Assembly (NCBI GenBank): GCA_027487835.1
Contig: JAIYCU010000013.1
Span: forward strand, 96,343 to 160,342
DNA: 64,000 bases
DNA from: Bacteroidota bacterium
Lineage (GTDB): Bacteria; Bacteroidota; Bacteroidia; UKL13-3
Direction of reading: 5' to 3'
The notes beneath the pieces were generated by a model that saw only the letters and a list, made by a program, of their open reading frames with translations, was not told where the DNA came from and searched no databases. Below, in pieces: positions 1 through 10,140 of this stretch (position 1 is its first letter; every line of letters starts with the position of its first letter). Both the position numbers and the translations under genes were made by a program.

Positions 1-705
1 AAACTTGCTGTAAAGTACACTGTGTGGTCGCAACTTGAACTAGGTTTAAAAACAGGTGTTAATATTAATTCAATTCGGGTAATAGAAAATTATTCTATAA
101 CTGGATTAGGTGGGGTGTATAATCCAGAACTTGGATTTCAAGTGGGTATCTTAGGAGAGTATTTTTTTAAAAAGAATATTTCTGTTGGGCTCGACCTAAG
201 TTATGAAGGACTCAATTATTCTAAAACTACCATAGAACCTTCTGAATGGACACAAGAATTTACTGAAAACTTAAGGTATTTCTCTATACCTGTAACTGGT
301 AAATATTACTTTTTGAACAAAAAAGGATTCAGGATGTCGGCCGAATTGGGTTTGCAAGTACAGTTGCTTTCTCAAACAAATTCTACCATAGAATTTAGTA
401 ACCAAAAAACCAATGAAATCATACAAAAAACTGCTGAGCAAAAAAGCCAGAGAACAAATACGCTTTTATACGGGTTGGGAGGGATAGCAGTATACAAAAA
501 GTTAGGAGGAGGTAATGTGTTTATGGATATAAGGTATGCTTATGGATTTAGCAATGTGGTAAATGCAGAAAAGCGTAACGATAACCCCGAATTTAGCTTT
601 ACCAATCAATATATCGACAGTGATATTGCCTTTAATCCTTTATATATTTCATTTGGCTACCAATTTCCAATACCTCAATTTTATAAAGCAAAGTTGGCGC
701 AATAA
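1..705 (+). CDS. Outer-membrane beta-barrel protein, 5' end outside window
   Basis: The reading frame is open from base 1, so the gene begins upstream; the GTG at 22 is probably an internal valine rather than the start. The visible ~235 residues alternate short hydrophobic/aromatic beta strands (for example the stretches around VGILGEYFF and FFKKNISVGLDLSYEGL) with polar turns, which is the pattern of the porin-like barrel families common in Bacteroidota. The signal peptide is not visible. It probably sits in the outer membrane. It lies 83 bp upstream of two lipoprotein genes and an ATPase/cyclase pair on the same strand, with which it may be co-transcribed. Exact family unknown. Confidence 0.75.
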   Translation, partial: KLAVKYTVWSQLELGLKTGVNINSIRVIENYSITGLGGVYNPELGFQVGILGEYFFKKNISVGLDLSYEGLNYSKTTIEPSEWTQEFTENLRYFSIPVTGKYYFLNKKGFRMSAELGLQVQLLSQTNSTIEFSNQKTNEIIQKTAEQKSQRTNTLLYGLGGIAVYKKLGGGNVFMDIRYAYGFSNVVNAEKRNDNPEFSFTNQYIDSDIAFNPLYISFGYQFPIPQFYKAKLAQ

Positions 706-787
706 CCAGTAAACCCCTTTTAAATTATTACTTAGTTTTAGGTAAAACAACTAAATGGCGGTTTGAACCCAAAAAATTAAAAATCAA

Positions 788-2104
788 TTGAAAAACAAGA
801 TCAATATAATCCGTTTATTACTTCCTCTAGTCTTGCTCGTTTTTTTTACGAGCTGCAAAAAGGAAATTGATAAGCAAAATCCAAATACCAGTTTTGGAAA
901 GGTTTATCCTATAGCAGGAAACCAAAATTTATTAGGCTCATGCAAAGCACCAGATGGAGGTTACTTATTATGGGGATATACCGATGGCAATGCCATGGGA
1001 GGCCAAGATGGGTTTTTAATGCGCTTAGATAGTGCGAATAATTTAATTTGGTATAAACAATTAGGTGGCAGTAGAAACGACATCATTTGCAAAGCCGCTT
1101 ACGACAAGCAAGGTAATATTGTAGCTGGAGGTGAATCAAATAGTTTTAACGACATTTCTGATACTACTAAATTGGGAATTTATAATCGCATGTATGTTGT
1201 TTATGTTACAGATAAGGGAGAAATCATTTGGGAAAAAACATATACCGATAACTCAGGTGGAAAAAATGTATTAAATAGATTATTTTTAAATAGCCTATTG
1301 GTTTTACCAAATGGTAATATTGCATTGGTAGGTTCCACAATAAACTTTGACCCCAAAGATTTTGCTTTAGTTACTTACCAAAGTAATAAAGCTTTTATAC
1401 AGTGTATTAACAATATGGGAGATACGCTTTGGAATTGCAAATATCATTTATTAGATATTGATACATTTGGAGTAAGTTATAATGGTTATCATGGAGTAAA
1501 TGCAACACTAACTAATGATGGAAACATATTGATGCTTCTTTGTAAAGGTATTTCAAATGCATATGTAGATGGGTCATTAGATAAAACAGATTATTCGTTG
1601 ACTTTATTAAAAATATCTCCAAATATTACAACTGGAGAAAATAAATATATATGGAGAAAGCACATAAAAAATTTATCAACTTACTTATTGAATTACCAAA
1701 ATGAATTTATTCCCTTTAAAATGATTGATACCCTTTCTGAAAAATATATGATGGCTTTTGGAAATGGAGGTCTATTTAATTTTGGCACTTTTGATAAAGA
1801 AGCAAATAGTATTGCAAGTTTTAATAATCATAAATTTAATAACATTGAGAGTTCATTAGATTTTGAAGTTTACAATAATTCAATTTATTTTTTTGCTCCT
1901 AATTATTTTTATAAGGTATCATTAAATGGGGTGGTAGAATGGGAAAAGAAAATGATAGGAAGCGATATCAAAACTGGATTTGGCATTTATTTTAAACCCG
2001 ATAAAAGCATCACTACTTTTTGCACTTATTTTAATGCACAAAGCGAACTCGATATTGGGGCATTGATATTAAAAGAAAATGGAGAAATAAAAACTAAACC
2101 ATGA
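788..2104 (+). CDS. Lipoprotein with beta-propeller-like repeats
   Basis: 438 residues. The N-terminus has two lysines, a hydrophobic segment and a lipobox (FFTSC, Cys at about residue 23), so it is an exported lipoprotein. The start is TTG; it is preferred because the signal peptide begins exactly there and no ATG precedes it in frame. The body has repeated patterns such as GGYLLWGYTDG...GFLMRLDSANNLIWYKQLGG, which resemble the SBBP/propeller repeats of Bacteroidota surface proteins. No enzymatic motif was seen. Its stop overlaps the next start by 4 bp, so translation is probably coupled. A copy of the dispersed GGTTTGAACC motif lies 19 bp upstream of the start (760-769). Function unknown. 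Confidence 0.75.
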   Translation: MKNKINIIRLLLPLVLLVFFTSCKKEIDKQNPNTSFGKVYPIAGNQNLLGSCKAPDGGYLLWGYTDGNAMGGQDGFLMRLDSANNLIWYKQLGGSRNDIICKAAYDKQGNIVAGGESNSFNDISDTTKLGIYNRMYVVYVTDKGEIIWEKTYTDNSGGKNVLNRLFLNSLLVLPNGNIALVGSTINFDPKDFALVTYQSNKAFIQCINNMGDTLWNCKYHLLDIDTFGVSYNGYHGVNATLTNDGNILMLLCKGISNAYVDGSLDKTDYSLTLLKISPNITTGENKYIWRKHIKNLSTYLLNYQNEFIPFKMIDTLSEKYMMAFGNGGLFNFGTFDKEANSIASFNNHKFNNIESSLDFEVYNNSIYFFAPNYFYKVSLNGVVEWEKKMIGSDIKTGFGIYFKPDKSITTFCTYFNAQSELDIGALILKENGEIKTKP

Positions 2105-3345
2105 AACCAATAAATATATATTTCAAATTAGCTTACTTATTATCTTTAATGCTTTGCATTGTTTTTATTTCATGCGAAAAAGAAAAAGGGATAATTAAGC
2201 CAAGTGCCCAAAATGTATATTCTTTTTCAGTTGTAAAAAACCAAAACTATAATTGGATTTTGACTAATGAAGAAATAAGTTTTTATTATGAAAATTTTAA
2301 AATTTTACCTAACAATAATGTTTCAATTATTAATTTAAACAGGGTTGGTTTCAATTCAATAACAGGACAGTTTTCTACATCTTTAAGCAACAGTGAAAAT
2401 AAACTAGATTCATTTGATTTTATTAATAATGTTAAGATTATTCAATTAAATGAAAGTAAATTTTTAAAGATAAATAAAGTTTTATACCAGATAGATACAC
2501 CATACTTTAATTCTAAAACTAATTTATTTATAACAGACAAAAATTTAAATGTTCAAAATAAGTTAACTTGGGATAGCAGTGAAACTATCTTAACTGCAGG
2601 AATGCTTCCTGATGAAAGAATAATTATTGTTTCTCAAAAAGGAGTTTCCACTAATGTAACTTGTTTAAAAACAGATTACAGTATAGATTGGAAGAAAACA
2701 ATAGGAAATATTAATGTAATAGGTAATGAAATAAATGATTTAGTTATTACAAATGAGTCTATTTTTCTTCAAACAAATGATTTGTTTAGTAGAAATGATA
2801 TTAATCATCTAATAAAATTAAATTTTTCTGGAATGAATCAAATAAGCAGACAAATAAAAGATCAAGGTAAATATGAGTTTAATAATATGGAAGAAAGTGA
2901 AAATGGAATGGTCCTTTCGGGACAAAAGTACAATCCTTTTACTGGTTTAATTGATCTTTGCTTTCTTACCTATGATAACAATTTAGCAATAGCAAATGAA
3001 ACCATAATTAATATAACTGATTATTTTCCTGATTGGGATATTAACAATAATACTTCCTATTGGATTATATCCAAATACTTTACTCCCTTAGTAAAAGATG
3101 AAACCGGTTATTGGATTGCAGCTACTTATCCTAATAAAAAAAATACGTATAGTATAAAGTTAATAAAATTTAACAAGCAAATGCAATTAGAAAAAATTAT
3201 ACCAATTATTACCAATATGGATGATAACTATACTAGCACTCAGCTTAAAATGGATGCTAACCATATTTACATTACATATGCCAATGTGCAAAAGGGCATT
3301 TACTTTTTTTTATTAAACAAAAGCGGAGATTTAATTGAAAATTGA
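2101..3345 (+). CDS. Lipoprotein of unknown function
   Basis: 414 residues. The N-terminal hydrophobic segment ends in a lipobox (IVFISC, Cys at about residue 25). The rest is unusually Asn/Ile/Lys-rich with weak beta-strand periodicity (FLTYDNNLAIANETI, FFLLNKSGDLIEN), suggesting a diverged propeller like the preceding gene. It starts inside the stop of the upstream lipoprotein gene (ATGA) and ends 15 bp before the ATPase gene, so the three form one transcription unit. AT content is visibly higher than in neighbours, which may reflect fast evolution. No known family recognised. Confidence 0.7.
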   Translation: MKPINIYFKLAYLLSLMLCIVFISCEKEKGIIKPSAQNVYSFSVVKNQNYNWILTNEEISFYYENFKILPNNNVSIINLNRVGFNSITGQFSTSLSNSENKLDSFDFINNVKIIQLNESKFLKINKVLYQIDTPYFNSKTNLFITDKNLNVQNKLTWDSSETILTAGMLPDERIIIVSQKGVSTNVTCLKTDYSIDWKKTIGNINVIGNEINDLVITNESIFLQTNDLFSRNDINHLIKLNFSGMNQISRQIKDQGKYEFNNMEESENGMVLSGQKYNPFTGLIDLCFLTYDNNLAIANETIINITDYFPDWDINNNTSYWIISKYFTPLVKDETGYWIAATYPNKKNTYSIKLIKFNKQMQLEKIIPIITNMDDNYTSTQLKMDANHIYITYANVQKGIYFFLLNKSGDLIEN

Positions 3346-3360
3346 TATCATAATAAATAA

Positions 3361-6339
3361 ATGAACGCAATAAATCCATTTCCAGGTTTACGACCATTTC
3401 AAGCACATGAAGCTCACCTGTTTTTTGGAAGGGAGCGATACATTGATACCATTATTGAAAAGTTAAATTTACATCATTTTGTTTCAATTGTAGGGAATTC
3501 GGGAAGTGGAAAATCATCTTTACTAAGGGCTGGAGTAATTCCAAAACTCATTAAAAGTAATGATTGGATTGTGTTAACCATGCGCCCGGGAAAACATCCT
3601 GTAGAAGAACTTTATCATGTATTGAATAGCAATTCAGCCCTACAGTTAAATACAAATGCGGAGCAGCAATTAACTATTTTGCAAAATAATGAGTTAGGTT
3701 TGGTTCAAATAGTAAGAAATAGTCTTCCCTCAGGCAAACGACTTTTATTAGTAGTAGATCAATTTGAGGAGCTGTTTCGCTTTCAAAAAACCCAAGAGGA
3801 CATTGCCATACAATTTGTTAATTTACTTTTAAAGGCTATCGGTCAAAGGGATATACCCATTCATATTATTATTACACTTAGGAGTGATTTTATAGGTGAT
3901 TGTGAACAATTTATTGGTTTACCTGAAGCCATTAATAATGGACAGTTTTTGATTCCACGAATGAAAAAGGATGAATTGCAACTAAGCATTACTGGTCCGG
4001 TTGAATACGTTGGAAATAGAATTTCGCCCAGATTGGTTCAACAACTATTAAATGCAGTGGGTACAAATCCAGATCAATTACCCGTGCTCCAGCATGTGTT
4101 AATGCGCACATGGGAAGTATGGAAAAATGCAAATGATATTGATGGCCAAATAGATTTAGTTCATTACGAAGCTACAGGAGGAATTGAAAAAGCCTTGTCT
4201 AATCACGCGGAGGAGGCAATGGATGAAATAAATACAGAGGATAAGAAACAAATTACTGCCATTTTATTTAAAACATTAACCCTCAAAGAAGCTGATAACA
4301 GAGGTGTTAGAAGGCCAACTTCTGTTCAAAAAATTGCCGAAATAGCGAATACATCTGTTGAAAATTTGATTCCTATTATAAACGTATTTAGAAAAGAAGA
4401 TAAGGGATTTCTAACACCATCTTTTCCAACAAGTATCAATGAAAAAACCATGATTGATATATCGCATGAAAGTTTAATGCGTGTATGGGAACGATTATCA
4501 AATTGGGTAGAGGAAGAATATGATTCGGCTCAAATCTACCAACGCATTACCGCTAGTGCTTTGTTGTATGAAAAAGGTTTATCTGGCTTGTGGCGAGACC
4601 CCGATTTGCAGATTGCAATAGATTGGAATGCTAAGTATAATGTAAACCAAAAATGGACTGAACAATACAATGGTTTTTTTGAATTGTCGAAACGATTTAT
4701 TGATGCCAGTCATCAGCAAAAGATGTTTTTGCTAGCGGATCAAAGGCGTAAGAGAAAACTAACCAACATGCTTACCATTGCAGTGCTCATTACTTTAAGT
4801 GCATTGAGTATTTGGGCATTTACTGAGCGAAATAAGTCTGGTAAAAATGAGGAGCTTGCTGTTAACGAAAAGAAGAAAGCACAACAACAAGAAATACTAG
4901 CGCAAGAGCAAAAGTTAGTAGCTGAAGCGAATGCAAGCAAGGCAGAAAAAGAGAAAAAAAATGCTGAGGTTCAAAAGCAATTGGCCATAAAAAACGAATC
5001 GGAAGCCAAGTTGCAAAAGCAAAATGCTGAGCAATCATCTTTACTAGCCAACAAGGCCAGAAAATTAGCTGAGATGGAGAAACAAACTGCAATTGAAGAA
5101 CGCACCAAAGCAGATAGCTTAAGAAAAGTAGCTATTCTGTCTGAGAAAAATGCCTATCGCCTAAGCATTCTCTCTATTGCTCAAGCTTTGGCCATAAAAT
5201 CTACAGCACTTAAAGTTGGGTCGAATGAGGATGAAGTTAAAAAGTTATTGGCTTTGCAAGCCTATAAATTTAACAGAGAATACCAAGGTAAAACTACTGA
5301 TGTAGATATCTATACAGCCCTATATTCCGCTTATAAAGAAAGTCGTACTGAAGATGATTTTCAAAATGCGAGTCATATAGACATGGTGCGTTCAGTTGCT
5401 TTTAATCCTAAAACAAATGAGTTAGCAAGCGTTGGATCAGACGGATTATTGCTTATTCATGATGGGGTCAAAATCAATAAAATTCTAAAACAATATCCCA
5501 GGCAAAATGCCATTTTGGATAATATAGCTTACAATGCTCTTGGCGATAAAATTGCTTGCTTGGCGGATGGAGTTAGCGTAATTATTTTTAATTCCAATAA
5601 CCAAAATGAAGGTGTTAAAATGCCAATTATTCATACCGATAAATTGACTGGAATAGCTTGGGGTGGCGAGCACATCATTACCATTTCAAATGACAATACA
5701 CTTAAAATTACCCATTCTATCACCCAAAAATTGCAGGCAAGTATACCTTTAACAGCTAAACCAACCTGTTTGGTAATTTCCGCTGATAAGCGTTTTGCAT
5801 TTGTTGGTCATGAAAATGGATTGGTAAGTAAGGTAAATCTAGAAAGCAATTCAATTTCAACAATTGTCCAACTAAAAGAAAAAATCACTGCCATTGATTG
5901 CGCTCTAGAAAAATTAGCATTGGGCACTTATAGCGGAAAAATAGAATTAATTGATTTAAAAACAAATCAATCAGTAATTGGTGGCAACCTAAACAGACAT
6001 ATATCTACCGTCACTAGTTTGGCATTTTCAGAAAACGGAAAAAACTTGATTTCTGGTAGTTTAGATGGTATAGTTTATAAATGGCAGTTTAGCCAAAAGG
6101 AGGCAATAGCTATACCTTTCAAAGACCATAGTTCTTGGGTTTGGAGTGTTGCATTTAATAAAAAGGAAGATCGTTTTTGCTCTGGAGGCAAAGATAAAAA
6201 AGTGATTTTATATGTTAACAAGGAGGAGGATTTGGTAGAAGAAATAATGCAAACTTGTAAACGTAATTTAACGTTATCGGAATGGATTCAATATATAGGA
6301 GAAGATATCCCTTATCAAAAAACAATTGCCAAATTTTAG
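3361..6339 (+). CDS. Membrane-anchored nSTAND-type NTPase with C-terminal WD40 repeats
   Basis: 992 residues. It opens with the NPFPGLRPF signature typical of nSTAND1 ATPases, then FFGRE, a Walker A (GNSGSGKSS, residues 45-53) and a Walker B (LLLVVDQFEELF, about 129-140). A winged-helix-like region with ISHESLMRVWERL follows. Around residues 466-487 a hydrophobic span (LTIAVLITLSALSIWAF) is a likely membrane segment, followed by about 90 residues of Lys/Glu/Ala-rich coiled coil and then WD40-like blades (VRSVAFNP...LASVGSDG, VTSLAFSE...LISGSLDG, VWSVAFNK...FCSGGKDK). STAND proteins are signal-sensing switches. There is no obvious N-terminal effector, so the output may be the adenylate cyclase encoded 45 bp downstream. 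That link is inference. Confidence 0.9.
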   Translation: MNAINPFPGLRPFQAHEAHLFFGRERYIDTIIEKLNLHHFVSIVGNSGSGKSSLLRAGVIPKLIKSNDWIVLTMRPGKHPVEELYHVLNSNSALQLNTNAEQQLTILQNNELGLVQIVRNSLPSGKRLLLVVDQFEELFRFQKTQEDIAIQFVNLLLKAIGQRDIPIHIIITLRSDFIGDCEQFIGLPEAINNGQFLIPRMKKDELQLSITGPVEYVGNRISPRLVQQLLNAVGTNPDQLPVLQHVLMRTWEVWKNANDIDGQIDLVHYEATGGIEKALSNHAEEAMDEINTEDKKQITAILFKTLTLKEADNRGVRRPTSVQKIAEIANTSVENLIPIINVFRKEDKGFLTPSFPTSINEKTMIDISHESLMRVWERLSNWVEEEYDSAQIYQRITASALLYEKGLSGLWRDPDLQIAIDWNAKYNVNQKWTEQYNGFFELSKRFIDASHQQKMFLLADQRRKRKLTNMLTIAVLITLSALSIWAFTERNKSGKNEELAVNEKKKAQQQEILAQEQKLVAEANASKAEKEKKNAEVQKQLAIKNESEAKLQKQNAEQSSLLANKARKLAEMEKQTAIEERTKADSLRKVAILSEKNAYRLSILSIAQALAIKSTALKVGSNEDEVKKLLALQAYKFNREYQGKTTDVDIYTALYSAYKESRTEDDFQNASHIDMVRSVAFNPKTNELASVGSDGLLLIHDGVKINKILKQYPRQNAILDNIAYNALGDKIACLADGVSVIIFNSNNQNEGVKMPIIHTDKLTGIAWGGEHIITISNDNTLKITHSITQKLQASIPLTAKPTCLVISADKRFAFVGHENGLVSKVNLESNSISTIVQLKEKITAIDCALEKLALGTYSGKIELIDLKTNQSVIGGNLNRHISTVTSLAFSENGKNLISGSLDGIVYKWQFSQKEAIAIPFKDHSSWVWSVAFNKKEDRFCSGGKDKKVILYVNKEEDLVEEIMQTCKRNLTLSEWIQYIGEDIPYQKTIAKF

Positions 6340-6383
6340 AAAATGAATCTCTCATTAACAACACTTAAACAAGCTATATCTTT

Positions 6384-7811
6384 ATGATCTTAACATTACT
6401 AGTAATGGGCATTTCCCTTATAGCAGCGATGTTTATATTTTGGAAATTTTTTATTCTAAATAAGCAAGTATCTGAGCTACGCGCCAAAACAGATTTCGCT
6501 TTACAATCTGATACATTAATCAAGATTGAATATACGATAGAAAACGATCTTGGTAAAATTGCCGATAACTTTAATTCATTAGGATCCCGTTATACTGGCC
6601 AACTTAGTCAATTGGGTGAGTATGCCAATATGCACAAAGAACACAGCGAGCTTAGCGGTAAAATGCAAAATATTGAAACCTCATTTTCGCAAATATCATT
6701 AATTACAGACATTGGAAAAGATATTACCTCTAGCTTAGGTTTGAACCAAATTTTGAGCAAAGTATTTAAGTATATCTATTCAAGCATGACAATTGATGAA
6801 GTTCACTTGTTGGTTGAAAAAAATGAAAATCGGTATTATTATGTTATTAGAGATAAGAACGTTCAATTGGTTACTAAAACAGAATGGATAAATAACCCTG
6901 ACAATGTATTGAATTGGACTTTTGTAAACAACAAGGAGCTTTTCTTAAGCGACGCAAAGGCTAATTATGAGCAATATGTTTTTAATCCAATAACCTTGTT
7001 TGATAATAGAGAAGCTGGTTCCGTGTTAAGTATTCCTTTTGGGTTTAATACCAAGCAAACTGGTAGCATTGCCATATTGAGCAAAAAGGAAGGTGCGTTT
7101 GATCCATATCAATTAGATTTTGTGCGCTCTATTGCCTCCTATATTGCAGTGGCTATTGACAATTCTAATTTATTTGAAGCGTTAGACGGTGAACGACTTA
7201 AATCAGAATCTCTTTTGCTAAATATTTTGCCATCAGATGTGGCCACAGAGCTAAAACAGACAGGAAAGTCGGAAGCCAAATTGTATGGCAATGTAAGCGT
7301 TTTGTTCACCGATTTTGTAAACTTTACAGGCATTAGCGAACAAATGAGTCCTACAGAATTGGTTCAAGAAATACACAAGAATTTTACTGCTTTCGACGCC
7401 ATCATGGAAAAACATGGCATAGAGAAAATAAAAACCATTGGCGATGCCTATTTAGCGGTATGTGGTTTGCCTAACGAAGTGGAAGACCATGCCCAATGCA
7501 TTACTAAAGCAGCATTGGATATTCAGGAGTTTATGCAAAGCAATGATGGTAAGTTCAAAATAAGAATAGGCATTCATTCTGGCCCAGTAGTAGCAGGCAT
7601 CGTAGGAGTAAAAAAGTTTGCTTACGATATTTGGGGCGATACGGTAAACATGGCAAGTCGCATGGAAAGCAATAGTGAGGCCGGTAAGATTAATATTAGT
7701 GCAGCCACTTACGAGTTAATTAAAGGGGAGTTTGTATGTGAGCATAGGGGGAAAATAAATGCCAAGAACAAAGGCGAAGTAGATATGTACTTTGTATCTG
7801 CAAAAAAATAA
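6384..7811 (+). CDS. Membrane-bound GAF-domain class III adenylate cyclase
   Basis: 475 residues. One N-terminal membrane helix (residues 1-25), a coiled coil, a GAF-like domain (about 110-270) and a class III cyclase domain (about 285-475). The catalytic domain shows the first metal-binding Asp in LFTDFVNFT (about 307-315), the second in IKTIGDAY (about 346-354), and the transition-state Asn and Arg in WGDTVNMASRM (about 415-425). The Lys of IKTIGD and the Asp of YDIWGD are the residue pair that select adenine, so the product should be cAMP from ATP. It lies 45 bp after the nSTAND gene and ends in a strong hairpin shared with the convergent PKD gene. Confidence 0.92.
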   Translation: MILTLLVMGISLIAAMFIFWKFFILNKQVSELRAKTDFALQSDTLIKIEYTIENDLGKIADNFNSLGSRYTGQLSQLGEYANMHKEHSELSGKMQNIETSFSQISLITDIGKDITSSLGLNQILSKVFKYIYSSMTIDEVHLLVEKNENRYYYVIRDKNVQLVTKTEWINNPDNVLNWTFVNNKELFLSDAKANYEQYVFNPITLFDNREAGSVLSIPFGFNTKQTGSIAILSKKEGAFDPYQLDFVRSIASYIAVAIDNSNLFEALDGERLKSESLLLNILPSDVATELKQTGKSEAKLYGNVSVLFTDFVNFTGISEQMSPTELVQEIHKNFTAFDAIMEKHGIEKIKTIGDAYLAVCGLPNEVEDHAQCITKAALDIQEFMQSNDGKFKIRIGIHSGPVVAGIVGVKKFAYDIWGDTVNMASRMESNSEAGKINISAATYELIKGEFVCEHRGKINAKNKGEVDMYFVSAKK

Positions 7812-7847
7812 GCTATTAATACTTTTTATATATTAATAGCTTATTTT
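7805..7847. terminator. Bidirectional terminator between convergent genes
   Basis: A perfect 17-bp inverted repeat (arms 7805-7821 and 7831-7847, 9-nt loop). The left arm begins with an A-run and the right arm ends in a T-run, so it can end transcription from both sides. It overlaps the stop codon of the cyclase gene (7809-7811) and lies 25 bp before the end of the opposing PKD gene. Confidence 0.85.
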
Positions 7848-7871
7848 AACTTTTGGGCCTTAACTCCACCC

Positions 7872-9998
7872 CTACTTCATAATCTTTCTAATGATTTGCT
7901 CTTGGCCACTTTGAATGTTTAAAAGGTATAAGCCAGGATTGCAGTTGCCCAAATCAAGTTGAATGGCATTATGTCCTTTTAGTAAAGTTGCCTCAGTTTC
8001 TAAGATCAATCTACCAGAAAGGTCGATTAAACGGATGGTGGCAGTTTGTAAAATCTTAGCATTCAATTCAACATGCAACATCTTATCTACAGGATTTGGG
8101 TAAACACCACTTAACTCCATTTGGTTCAAACCTAAACCAGTAGAGATATTGCTTACTTCAACATCTTCACAATGCATGTCTGAGCATGAATCGGTGCTAT
8201 TTATCACACTTAAACAAACACTATATTTTCCATTCTGCATAAAGGTATGTTGCCCACTCCCATCCTGACTAAAAGTACCATCTCCAAAATTCCAATAAGA
8301 TACTAAATTAGCTCCTGAGACACTGCTGAATTCGAATTTCCCTGGCGTTGTATTATCGGGTGTAAAAGAAAAGTCTGCCGCACATTGCTGCTGGGTAATG
8401 TTTCCTGGGAATAACACACTTACGCAAAACATACTTTTGCAATTGGTGTCTAAGGTATTTACCACATATAAACAGGCTGTGTGCCAACCCGGACTCATAA
8501 AATTATGTTCTACATTGGTGCTAGTTACAGGTGTACCACCATCAAATACCCAACGGTATTGCAATGGACTACCTGCAGAGCGGTTAATAAAGCGATAGCT
8601 GCTGGTATTGCCAATTCTTTCGTAATCAAAAGAGGCCACACAAGCAATAGGATTGCTGTTTCCTGTATTAAAAGTTTTGCAGGTAGTGCTTTTGCAAAGC
8701 GTGTCATTGCCAGCGCTAATATTATAAATGGTTAAGCAAACTGTTTTTGACCCAAGCGTTGCAAAATTGTGAAGTGGATTGCAGTTATCTGAAGAGGTTC
8801 CATCGCCAAAATTGTAAACACAACGGGTATGGGTGCCTGTAGAAGAATTGGTAAACCTAACATAATGCGGGTTTGAACCAATGCTATCACTTTTGATGAT
8901 ATTAAAATTTGCATTGCAATTTCCTGTTGACCCAACCAAGATGCTATCGCAAATGGTTTGAGTACAAGTAGAGTCTTTCTTAGTTACTTTTAAGCAAACC
9001 TTGTACTTACCATTGTTTAAATAGGTTCTAAAGGTGAGTCGGCTATCAGAAGAAGTTCCATCCCCAAAAGTCCATAAGTACCTATAATTGGTATCATTCA
9101 AAGCAGCTGAAAAATATACTTTCTTACTGTTTGTAGGGTCATTTTGCTTGGTCCAATTGGCATTGCAAGGATTAGCCGATTCTATGGTGATGGAATCACA
9201 AATGGTTTGAGTACAAGTAGAGTCTTTCTTTGTTACTTTTAAGCAAACCTTGTATTTACCATTGTTTAAATAGGTTCTAAAGGTGAGTCGGCTATCAGAA
9301 GAAGTTCCATCCCCAAAGGTCCAAAAGTACCTGAAATTGGTATCATTTAAAGTGGCTGTGAAATATTTTTTCTTGCTATTAACTGGGTCATTTTGCTTGG
9401 TCCAATTGGCATTGCAAGGAGTAGAAGACGATTCTACAGTTATAGAATCACAAATGGTTTGAGTACAAGTTGAGTCTTTCTTTGTTACCTTTAAGCAAAC
9501 CTTGTATTTACCATTGTTTAAATAGGTTTTAAAGGTAAGTCGGCTATCAGAGGAAGTTCCATCCCCAAAGGTCCATAAGTACCTGAAATTGGTATCATTT
9601 AAAGTGGCCGTGAAATATTTTTTCTTGCTATTAACTGGGTCATTTTGCTTGGTCCAATTGGCATTGCAAGGATTAGGCATTTCTACGTTAACCGTATCAC
9701 ATATGGTTTGGGTGCAAGATGAATCCTTTTTGGTCACCTTTAAGCAAACCCTATATTTACCAACATTTGAATAAGCATGAAAAGTTACTCGGCTATCAGA
9801 CGAGGTACTATCACCAAAAGTCCACAAATACCTATAATTGGTATCATTTAAGGCGGCTGAGAAATAATACTTTTTGAAATTGTTTGGATCTTTTTGTTTG
9901 GTCCAATTGGCATTACAAGGACCTTGGGCGCTGATTTCACTAAATGAAAGGAGGGCTAAAAGAAAAAAAATCGCGTTGAGTAGTGAGTGTTTTTTCAT
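7872..9998 (-). CDS. Secreted multi-PKD-domain protein with T9SS sorting domain
   Basis: 708 residues. Signal peptide (KKHSLLNAIFFLLALLSFSEISA). Then four near-identical Cys-containing repeats of about 83 residues starting near residues 28, 111, 195 and 278, each with CNANWTKQ...YLWTFGD(G/S)TSSDSR...KVCLKVTKKDS.CTQTICD; the WxFGDGT block is the PKD signature. Three more divergent PKD-like domains follow (FGDGTSSD, VFDGGTPVTS, WNFGDGTFSQDG). The last 80 residues (YPNPVDKMLHVEL...GLYLLNIQSG...RKIMK) form a type A T9SS C-terminal sorting domain, so it should be exported through T9SS to the cell surface or medium. Repeats 2-4 are also nearly identical in DNA, indicating recent duplication. Probable adhesion or matrix protein; the ligand is not predictable. 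Confidence 0.9.
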   Translation of the reverse strand: MKKHSLLNAIFFLLALLSFSEISAQGPCNANWTKQKDPNNFKKYYFSAALNDTNYRYLWTFGDSTSSDSRVTFHAYSNVGKYRVCLKVTKKDSSCTQTICDTVNVEMPNPCNANWTKQNDPVNSKKKYFTATLNDTNFRYLWTFGDGTSSDSRLTFKTYLNNGKYKVCLKVTKKDSTCTQTICDSITVESSSTPCNANWTKQNDPVNSKKKYFTATLNDTNFRYFWTFGDGTSSDSRLTFRTYLNNGKYKVCLKVTKKDSTCTQTICDSITIESANPCNANWTKQNDPTNSKKVYFSAALNDTNYRYLWTFGDGTSSDSRLTFRTYLNNGKYKVCLKVTKKDSTCTQTICDSILVGSTGNCNANFNIIKSDSIGSNPHYVRFTNSSTGTHTRCVYNFGDGTSSDNCNPLHNFATLGSKTVCLTIYNISAGNDTLCKSTTCKTFNTGNSNPIACVASFDYERIGNTSSYRFINRSAGSPLQYRWVFDGGTPVTSTNVEHNFMSPGWHTACLYVVNTLDTNCKSMFCVSVLFPGNITQQQCAADFSFTPDNTTPGKFEFSSVSGANLVSYWNFGDGTFSQDGSGQHTFMQNGKYSVCLSVINSTDSCSDMHCEDVEVSNISTGLGLNQMELSGVYPNPVDKMLHVELNAKILQTATIRLIDLSGRLILETEATLLKGHNAIQLDLGNCNPGLYLLNIQSGQEQIIRKIMK

Positions 9999-10140
9999 AG
10001 AGTTTAAACTTAAAGGTTATACATAATCCCCTAAAAATCAAATCGAAGTTAGTTGAACTATTTAATAAAACAAATTTTAAACATCCCTTTTTATTATTTA
10101 AGGAGACTTTAAGTTCTCTAAACCGTGCAATTTCAGGTTG

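Noticed and set aside
4740..5092. Two minus-strand frames inside the ATPase gene
   Set aside because: They are antisense of the Lys/Glu-rich coiled coil, which gives Phe/Leu/Ser-rich nonsense frames.
8398..8935. Several open frames opposite and within the PKD gene
   Set aside because: They are shadows of the PKD gene in other frames, without signal peptide, start context or protein-like composition.
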